Source: an uncultured Lachnospiraceae bacterium
Lineage (GTDB): Bacteria > Bacillota > Clostridia > Lachnospirales > Lachnospiraceae
Length of the DNA stretch: 12,679 bases
Reading direction: 5' to 3'
Assembly (NCBI GenBank): GCA_910588125.1
Contig: CAJUPI010000080.1
Span: forward strand, 1-12,679
In this document: in pieces, positions 1 through 5,465 of the stretch
Numbering within the stretch: position 1 is the stretch's first letter
Layout of the letters: each line of letters starts with the position of its first letter
Program-made: the position numbers and the translations under genes
The notes under the pieces: generated by a model
The model's input: only the letters and a program-made list of their open reading frames with translations
Databases searched by the model: none
What the model was told of the DNA's origin: nothing

Positions 1-130
1 CTGCTTTTTCCGGTTTCGGGATTAAGAATTCCTGCAAAGTCAAAATCTGCAGGCCCTTTCCGGCCGCTGCCCGCTCCTTGTTCCATGGCTGAGTATTCTC
101 CGAGCTAAGCTTAATAACATGATACCAGGG
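1..130 (-). other. Unassigned open frame at left edge, possible gene remnant
   Basis: Reading leftward from position 130 there are 43 codons without a stop up to the window edge, just after a TGA at 133-131. The translation has ordinary protein-like composition (it includes KGLQILTLQEFLIPKPEK) but no ATG. A different frame has an ATG at 86-84 with a CGGAG 11 bases upstream and stays open for 28 codons to the edge. I cannot choose between them. Either could be the 5' part of a gene continuing to the left, a remnant cut by the adjacent palindromic element, or chance. I recognise no family. Confidence 0.25.
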
Positions 131-319
131 TCAAAGAGTCAAGAAATCCGATGCAAGCTTGTTTGCAAGAGGATTTTTGAACTTGGGTACCCGCAAAACA
201 CCGAAAAGTAGCCATTTTTCACAGAAAAATGAGCGAATTTGAGGTGTTTTGGGATTGCGGGAGCATGAAATGCGGAGCAATCCGTGGTATCATAGGGGGC
301 AAAACACCTTTTGACCCCC
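119..319. repeat. Palindrome-rich structured element downstream of the operon
   Basis: This stretch is almost completely built of inverted repeats. The 9-mer at 119-127 (ATGATACCA) is repeated inverted at 285-293. CAAAACACC at 194-202 pairs with 243-251 and encloses a 7-bp hairpin (213-219 with 225-231, loop CACAG). The stem then touches a second hairpin, 252-258 with 277-283, containing an inner GCAT/ATGC stem. A third hairpin, GGGGG-CAAAA with TTTTG-A-CCCCC, spans 295-319 with a 4-base loop, and CAAAACACC recurs there at 300-308. No U-tract follows on either strand, so it is not a standard terminator. It could be a non-autonomous mobile element, a dispersed intergenic repeat, or a structured RNA in the operon's 3' region. 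The pairing is seen directly; the identity is open. Confidence 0.55.
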
Positions 320-335
320 GCATTATAGCATTGGC

Positions 336-794
336 CTATGAACTGCTCTCCTCCGGTTTCTCTTGGCGGCTCCCTTCCGGACTCTCCTGGACGCTTTCCT
401 CCGGTTCCTCCCGGCGGCTCTCTTCCAAGCTCTCCCGGCCGCTCTCTCCCGCATTTCCCTGGCCGCTTCTCTTCCGCTCCGCTTCCTTGCTTTCCCTTAT
501 CCTCTCATGCTCCTCATATTCTTTCCACTCTTCTTGTGGTACGGCGATTCCACACATCCCCCGCACACTGTCCAGATACTGGTCGGCCGCCGCCTGCGCC
601 GCCTCAAACACTCCCTGGATCCGTAACGCCGCCTCCGCGATCGAACCCGCCTCCCCCAACAGCAGGTTCCTCTCCCGCAGCTTCTTCTCCGCTCGCTCTG
701 CTCGCGCCTTCTGCCTCTCCAGCTCTTTCCCCTGTTCCACCAGCAGCTCTAAAAGCTGCAACCGCGTCAGCTTCTTTAATTCCTTGTCTGTCAT
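336..794 (-). CDS. Coiled-coil protein with charged low-complexity tail (unknown function)
   Basis: This 152-residue protein is last in the operon, 93 bases after the small sortase gene, and starts behind a strong ribosome binding site (AAGGAGG, 7 bases before ATG at 794). It has no signal peptide or membrane segment, so it is predicted to be cytoplasmic. Residues 1-46 are a charged heptad-like helix (MTDKELKKL, then ELERQKARAERAEKKL). Residues 50-75 form a distinct alanine-rich helical segment (SIAEAALRIQGVFEAAQAA). I remember similar short proteins near pilus and surface-protein genes in Lachnospiraceae, but I have no named function for them. From about residue 100 the tail is an E/S/R/P-rich low-complexity stretch ending in three serines, with imperfect copies of an EES-xx-E-x-PEES unit. 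Possible roles are a cytoplasmic partner or regulator of pilus expression, or an unrelated passenger. Confidence 0.7.
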   Translation of the reverse strand: MTDKELKKLTRLQLLELLVEQGKELERQKARAERAEKKLRERNLLLGEAGSIAEAALRIQGVFEAAQAAADQYLDSVRGMCGIAVPQEEWKEYEEHERIRESKEAERKRSGQGNAGESGRESLEESRREEPEESVQESPEGSRQEKPEESSS

Positions 795-875
795 CCGCCC
801 TCCTCCTTCTGACTCTTCTCCCGCCTTTTTCCTTCCACTCTTAAATCCCTCTTTCCCGCTCTCCCGGCTTCTCCC

Positions 876-893
876 CTATTCCTATTCCTATTC
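876..893. repeat. Three copies of a 6-base repeat carrying serial stop codons
   Basis: On the minus strand GAATAG occurs three times in a row. The first copy ends the small sortase frame (glutamates, then TAG), and the next two copies give two more in-frame TAG codons. Copy-number slippage here would not change the frame of any gene. Confidence 0.6.
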
Positions 894-1364
894 CTCTTCC
901 TCCCGCAGGCAACGCAGCGTGAAACGCGTCTGCCCTCCATACGTACAGGTAAATAACGTCAGATCCCACTCCCCCGCTTCCATCTGCTCCACCTCGGTCT
1001 TTTTCAGTATCTCCACCGAATCCGCTATATAGTAAAACTGGTTCCCCGCCACATCCGTGAATACAATCCTCGCTCCCGGCTCCAGCGTCTTTAACGGGCT
1101 GAAATGCTTGCGGTAATTATGGCCCGCTATAATCAAATCATTCGTATAGGCCGAACCCTGATAGCGGCACGGCGCTACCTTCAGGCGCGGATAGCTCCAC
1201 TCCGACATCACCGGCAGCTCCATCTGCTCCAGCATCTTCTCTGACGCTTCCTCCGCACGCCTCTCATCCCAGATATTATATCCAGTCAAGACAAGGGCTG
1301 CCGCGATCAGCAGCAGCCCCAGGGTCATCAGTCCAATGCCTCTTCCCTTTCGCCTCTTATTCAT
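888..1364 (-). CDS. Small sortase-like membrane protein (candidate pilus anchoring sortase)
   Basis: This 158-residue protein has a positively charged start, one membrane segment (about residues 11-28) and a short extracellular sortase fold. The three catalytic residues are visible: His82 in AGHNYRKHF, Cys140 in LTLFTC, and Arg147 in TRFTLRC. The TLxTCTY and GHN signatures resemble class B/D sortases more than class C. It is well short of the 200-250 residues usual for the family. The loss lies ahead of the His, where only about 50 residues separate the membrane helix from the catalytic region. The C-terminus is a run of glutamates. The ATG at 1364 overlaps the end of the minor pilin gene by 8 bases (ATGAATAA) and has AAGGAG 6 bases upstream, so translational coupling is likely. 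I infer that it attaches completed pili or the LPQTG subunit to the wall. An inactive or accessory role is possible because of its size. Confidence 0.8.
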   Translation of the reverse strand: MNKRRKGRGIGLMTLGLLLIAAALVLTGYNIWDERRAEEASEKMLEQMELPVMSEWSYPRLKVAPCRYQGSAYTNDLIIAGHNYRKHFSPLKTLEPGARIVFTDVAGNQFYYIADSVEILKKTEVEQMEAGEWDLTLFTCTYGGQTRFTLRCLREEEE

Positions 1365-2469
1365 CCCTCTCTCCTTGTTTCTGATAGCTTCCCCAGCCCA
1401 TCAAGAACAGCACCATCCCACAGATGGTCAGCACCGGCACCGGCCACCACAGCATCCCGGTCTGCGGCAGCATCGCCAGGGGCACTTCCCCTTCCGGCAG
1501 CTCCATCAGCGCCGTCGGGCTATCCGGCGGTTCATAGGCCGCAAGCGGCGGGGTGTCTTCCGTGATCGTAGTCGTCGGGACATTCGGTGTCCCGTCTCCT
1601 CCGCCTCCTCCCGGCGGGTTCCCTCCCGGACGGTTCCCTCCCGGCGGATGGTACGTATTGATTATATGGAATACCATTCCCGCATGGTCCGTCAATACAG
1701 TGTAATGATCCGGCACCTCCACTTCCACTACCTGCCAGGAAACATTGCCGTCCAGCTCCTCCCAGCGGTACTCCCAGTTGTTTGCCTGGTTCAATGTCAC
1801 CCGGTCATACTCCTGCCCGTCTCCTAACAGGGCCACCTGGATCTCCCGCGGGCGGGCCGAGGCGTTCCCTCCCACCCAGTCCTTCCACACTCTCCGGCTC
1901 ACCGTCCGGTCCAGCGGCTCCCGGTCATATTTGGGCACCGCGGTTACATTCTCATAGACCCACTGCTCCTCCAGATAGTTGGGCAGGCACACCAGGAATG
2001 GCATAGGGAAGTAATAGTACTCCCCGATCTGGTAACGGTCCCCCAGCACCAGGTACAGCCCGGTCTCCATCGTCCCGCTTTCCGGAAACACAGCTATCCC
2101 GTTGGCATCCGTCAGGGCCTCCTGTGCCGGCGCCAGGCTGTGGAATCCCACATATCCGGTCAGGGTATTGGCCAACGCCTTCCACTCCGCATGGTCCAGC
2201 GTCTTCTCCAGATCCACAGAGCTGCCGGCAAAATCACTGGTCAGCGTATACATACATTCCGGCGATACCTCCGCCACCCGGTACAGCCGGAAACGGACAC
2301 CGGACACCGGCGTTTCCCCTTCCCCGCGACATTGAACCGTCAGGGATACTCCCCGCTCTGTATCAATCGTCTCGGCCGCGTATGCCTGGGAAGGCAGCGC
2401 CCCGACTACGGAGGCCAGACACAAAAGCCCGGCAAACAGACCTGCCAGAATTCTCTTTTTTTCTCTCAT
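1357..2469 (-). CDS. Minor (probable basal) pilin subunit with Cna-B domain and LPQTG sorting signal
   Basis: This 370-residue surface protein has a signal peptide at residues 1-32 (cut after SQAYAA). Residues 37-180 are an all-beta region starting with a SpaA-like strand pattern (PVSGVRFRLYRV). Residues 188-273 are a clear Cna-B domain: VWKDW, the NNWEYRWEEL core and a final IINTY. Lys196, Glu249 and Asn271 sit where an intramolecular isopeptide bond is expected. A Pro/Gly-rich flexible linker (274-308) leads to LPQTG at 334-338, a membrane helix and a charged tail. Extended proline-rich stretches before the sorting signal are typical of pilus base subunits, which is why I favour a basal role. 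The gene lies 16 bases after the class C sortase and uses GGAGGT 6 bases before the ATG. Its composition is visibly more GC-rich than the backbone pilin gene. Confidence 0.88.
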   Translation of the reverse strand: MREKKRILAGLFAGLLCLASVVGALPSQAYAAETIDTERGVSLTVQCRGEGETPVSGVRFRLYRVAEVSPECMYTLTSDFAGSSVDLEKTLDHAEWKALANTLTGYVGFHSLAPAQEALTDANGIAVFPESGTMETGLYLVLGDRYQIGEYYYFPMPFLVCLPNYLEEQWVYENVTAVPKYDREPLDRTVSRRVWKDWVGGNASARPREIQVALLGDGQEYDRVTLNQANNWEYRWEELDGNVSWQVVEVEVPDHYTVLTDHAGMVFHIINTYHPPGGNRPGGNPPGGGGGDGTPNVPTTTITEDTPPLAAYEPPDSPTALMELPEGEVPLAMLPQTGMLWWPVPVLTICGMVLFLMGWGSYQKQGERDE

Positions 2470-2485
2470 AAAGCTACCTCCACTT

Positions 2486-3301
2486 CTATCGTTTCCGATA
2501 CTTAATCAACATCCAAAGCAGCAAAATCAACAAAATCGGAATGGCAATTGCCGGCGCCACCACTATCGGGTCCAGGCGCGTGGCATCCGCTGTCACCCGA
2601 ATATTAGCTACCAGCTCGTTTTCAATCCGATGCCCTCTCACTAACATCCGGTGGGAATTGACGCCATAAGGGGTACAGGTTACCAGCGTACAGTAATCTT
2701 TACCTTCCATAATTTCCAATGCTTCCATACTGTCCGGATCCACAATCAGGATCTGATCTACCTCATAAGTAAGAGTTTCATCCAGAATATGAAGCAAAAA
2801 AACGTCCCCCTCTATCAGCTTATCCAGATCTGTAAACAGCCTCGCCGACGGTAAGCCCCGATGTCCGGATAAGACGCAATGTGTGCTTTCCCCGCCCACC
2901 GGAAGGGAAGAACCCTCGATGTGTCCGACAGCCACCTGCAATACGGACTCCTCCGTTCCATGATAGAGTGCCAAAGACACATCCACGGAAGGAATCTCAA
3001 TATACCCCATAACCCCGCTTCCCGATACATTTAACAGGCTATTATACCATTGGCGCTCCTCTTCTGTCAGCACATAACGGTTGCCGCTTTTCTTTTTCAG
3101 GCTGTCATTGAACAGGACCGCATCTGCCCAGATTTTCTCATATTCCTTCTCATCCATCTGGGCCACCGCATCGGTGTAACTGGCAATCGCCCGTGACTGA
3201 TGGAAAGAGTTCCAATAATCGCTGACCGTAGGGTACAGCAGTAAGCAAAGCCCTATGCCAAAAACCAGAAACAATATGATTGTGGAAAAATGTTTTTTCA
3301 T
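2486..3301 (-). CDS. Class C sortase (pilin polymerase)
   Basis: This membrane transpeptidase cleaves pilin LPxTG signals and joins them to a pilin lysine to build the fibre. From the ATG at 3301 it is 271 residues, normal for class C: an N-terminal membrane helix (5-23), a sortase domain (about 95-225) and the second C-terminal membrane helix (about 247-266) with a KYRKR tail. Catalytic residues are His147 (LSGHRGLP), Cys209 (TLVTCTPYG) and Arg218 (NSHRMLVRG). The family patterns GVMGYIEIP and LPVGGEST are also present. I chose 3301 because AAGGAG lies about 8 bases upstream. The same frame stays open to an ATG at 3457, which would add 52 residues translated from the palindromic region and place them before the membrane helix. 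I see no DPF/DPW lid motif in the segment before YNSLLN, where class C enzymes usually carry it. Confidence 0.93.
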   Translation of the reverse strand: MKKHFSTIILFLVFGIGLCLLLYPTVSDYWNSFHQSRAIASYTDAVAQMDEKEYEKIWADAVLFNDSLKKKSGNRYVLTEEERQWYNSLLNVSGSGVMGYIEIPSVDVSLALYHGTEESVLQVAVGHIEGSSLPVGGESTHCVLSGHRGLPSARLFTDLDKLIEGDVFLLHILDETLTYEVDQILIVDPDSMEALEIMEGKDYCTLVTCTPYGVNSHRMLVRGHRIENELVANIRVTADATRLDPIVVAPAIAIPILLILLLWMLIKYRKR

Positions 3302-3314
3302 AAGGCTCTCCTTA

Positions 3315-3513
3315 CTGCCGGCCACCGGAATTTTTCCGGTGACGGCAGCTGCTACTTTACTATGAAAGTTCAGCGCTTCGGCGCTGAACTGTGCGAAAAC
3401 AGGGTCACAAAGTGACATCTTCCATTCCCGTTTTCTGCACATCCGCCGGAGGCTCAAAGTAAATCCCCTTTTATTTATGGCGATGCCGGAAAAGCGGCAT
3501 AGGGGATTTACTT
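3315..3513. repeat. Array of tandem stem-loops between backbone pilin and sortase genes
   Basis: The 264-base gap between two operon genes is almost entirely palindromic. Stems are: 3315-3320 plus 3323-3330 with 3334-3341 plus 3343-3348 (14 bp, 3-base loop); 3368-3376 with 3381-3389 (9 bp perfect, TTCG loop on the plus strand); 3390-3404 with 3427-3441 (imperfect, enclosing 3404-3408/3412-3416), directly abutting the previous stem; and 3457-3469 with 3501-3513 (13 bp perfect, enclosing ATGCCG/CGGCAT at 3483-3500). The first-listed stem ends only a few bases before the sortase ribosome binding site. No hairpin is followed by a good U-tract. It may be an inserted dispersed repeat, or an RNA element that sets the ratio of pilin to sortase by processing or stalling. 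Confidence 0.65.
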
Positions 3514-3565
3514 GGTCTTTCGTCTGATTTTAGTCCCGCATACAATATACGGATATTATTCGTTC

Positions 3566-5380
3566 CTACTGTCTACCGGCCATTTTTCTCTTGGTTACCA
3601 GCAATACGCCTGCGCCAATCAGCAGAATGCTGCCCAGTACATAGAAGATAGTAGTACCGATGCCACCGGTAGAGGGAAGAACAGCACCGGAGTTGTTGAC
3701 GACCGTTGTCATCAGATTATTCTTCTCTGTCCCTAAAGTAATGGGATAATTACTCTCAGATACATAAAAGCCTACTGATTGCCCTTCTTCCAGCTCTTCC
3801 GTCGGTGTATCCCGCGGAATATATTTAATTGTGAAATTAATCGGCTCAATCGTATTATATCCAACAGGGGTCGTTGACTCTGTTAACGTATAGTTACCAG
3901 CGCCGAGTCCTGAAAATACCAGCTGACCACTTTCGTCAACCCAGGCAATAACCTTTGTTGTCTCGGTATTACTTTTTACTTCTTCGGTGTCTTGTACATA
4001 TTCCAGCTTATATTTGGGATAGCTTCCATCAGTCGCCTTAACATATTTGTCGGTATCAATATTGGTGGTATCTGGCGATGTCGTCGTATAAGTCCCGTCT
4101 GTTAATTCGTAATAAATACCCTTTACATCATCCCGCGTAAAACGCGCTGTCGTCGTAATCCGAATGTCATTCACATCACCGGTCAGCGTAAATCCTGCGC
4201 CTGCCAGATTCTTACCTTCTCCATCGGTCTTCTGAATAACCAGCTCTGTTGTTACTAATTCAACTTCATCCTCCGGTGTTGTTCCATAAGGCGGATTCGG
4301 CTCTTCCGGATTCTCCTCGTCCGGATCCCAATTGCTGTTAGGATTGTTGGAATAATCCAATACCACTTTGTTTATATTGGTGTCTCCTGCAATCACCGCC
4401 TGTGGCGTCAGCTTTGCCTGATAAGTAACAATTACTTTATCTCCTGCCTGAATATCTCTGCTGACCTTTTTCAGGTTTTTAATCAATACGCTGAGGCTGC
4501 CGGTATCCTCTGTCTCATCATGAGAATAGGATACAAAGTATTTATCGGTTGCCTTATCCTCACTATCCGTCGCGGCAATCGCAGCAATCTCCCTATCTCC
4601 CCGCATTACGACAACGGAATCCACCCCGATAAACTCCATATGCTGCATCGTATCTCTGAAGTTCAGATAAAAGCTCTTATACAATGCATAATCTTCCGGC
4701 AAGGTTGCTGTCAATGTAAATTCCTTCGGCTCGCCAATACCGGCTTCATCCAGATCCACACCGTCCTTGTTCGTTGTTACTTCCCCTGTAACATTGTCTT
4801 TTATTTCTGTAATCTTCTGAATTTTCTTTTCAACCGTAGTCTCTTTTGACTTCTGTACCAAATCGGTAGGACCTACGACCTCAACAATATACTTGGAAAT
4901 GGAATGCTGATTTCCATTTTCTGCTACCGTGTCCTGGATCATATAATATCCTGGCGCAACGCTGGCACTTGCATAATCATTTCCGTCTTCTTTTGTAAGA
5001 ACCGTTCCGTCGCCAGTGATATGCTCTGTAATAATCTTGGCAAGCTGATCCAGGGCAGCCGCTTCTTTATATCTTTCTGCAATTACTTCTGCCACTGCCA
5101 CTGCATCCGTAGCATCTGTAAACTCACTGTTAAGCATCGCCTTCAGAGCTGCCAGCAGTGTCTCAGAGTTTACATTATCGCCCCATTGGAGATTTGCCAA
5201 TTTGTAGTTGTCTTCCGCACCGGAGATTTCACCTTTAAAAATCTGATACGCGGTATACGTATGTCCGTCCATCGGATTGGTAAGCTTTACTTCTTCGTCC
5301 TTGGCAAATGCCGGAACTGCCATGGCGATTACCATGACCAGCGTCAGTAACAAGCTGACAAGTTTTCTCATCCTTTTCAT
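3566..5380 (-). CDS. Major (backbone) pilin with isopeptide domains and LPSTG sorting signal
   Basis: This 604-residue protein is the probable shaft subunit. It has a signal peptide at 1-26 (VPAFA then K) and an N-terminal pilin domain (about 28-170). A D2-type isopeptide domain follows (about 180-375), with KK at 186-187 and the NKVVLDYSNNP motif at 337-347. A SpaA/Cna-B domain (about 378-565) has Lys384, the E-box YTLTESTTPVGY with Glu501, and a terminal VVNN. LPSTG lies at 568-572, then a membrane helix and KRKMAGRQ. The lysine used for polymerisation is probably Lys177 or Lys179, just before the D2 domain; there is no exact YPK motif. The domain series matches SpaA-type shaft pilins. The start at 5380 has AGGAG 6 bases upstream. 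The gene is followed by the stem-loop array and then its sortase, the usual backbone-plus-polymerase pairing. Confidence 0.93.
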   Translation of the reverse strand: MKRMRKLVSLLLTLVMVIAMAVPAFAKDEEVKLTNPMDGHTYTAYQIFKGEISGAEDNYKLANLQWGDNVNSETLLAALKAMLNSEFTDATDAVAVAEVIAERYKEAAALDQLAKIITEHITGDGTVLTKEDGNDYASASVAPGYYMIQDTVAENGNQHSISKYIVEVVGPTDLVQKSKETTVEKKIQKITEIKDNVTGEVTTNKDGVDLDEAGIGEPKEFTLTATLPEDYALYKSFYLNFRDTMQHMEFIGVDSVVVMRGDREIAAIAATDSEDKATDKYFVSYSHDETEDTGSLSVLIKNLKKVSRDIQAGDKVIVTYQAKLTPQAVIAGDTNINKVVLDYSNNPNSNWDPDEENPEEPNPPYGTTPEDEVELVTTELVIQKTDGEGKNLAGAGFTLTGDVNDIRITTTARFTRDDVKGIYYELTDGTYTTTSPDTTNIDTDKYVKATDGSYPKYKLEYVQDTEEVKSNTETTKVIAWVDESGQLVFSGLGAGNYTLTESTTPVGYNTIEPINFTIKYIPRDTPTEELEEGQSVGFYVSESNYPITLGTEKNNLMTTVVNNSGAVLPSTGGIGTTIFYVLGSILLIGAGVLLVTKRKMAGRQ

Positions 5381-5465
5381 GTTTTTCTCCTCTTTCCTTC
5401 TTAATTTTTACATTTTTACTTATGGAATACCACGCGGGCACTTCTATTTTTGCCGCTTTAGGAGG

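Noticed and set aside
295..319. GC-rich hairpin as the operon's intrinsic terminator
   Set aside because: The stem is good but no run of U follows on the minus strand (TATGATACC), and it is one of several linked palindromes.
119..319. CRISPR array
   Set aside because: The repeats are inverted and very short with no regular spacers, and no cas gene is present.
229..1032. Long plus-strand open frame rich in Ser, Pro and Arg
   Set aside because: It is the antisense shadow of the coiled-coil and small sortase genes, crosses their borders, and has a low-complexity translation with no ribosome binding site.
3302..3457. N-terminal extension of the class C sortase from an ATG at 3457
   Set aside because: It would translate the palindromic region into 52 residues placed before the membrane helix, while the ATG at 3301 has a proper AAGGAG and gives a normal class C length.
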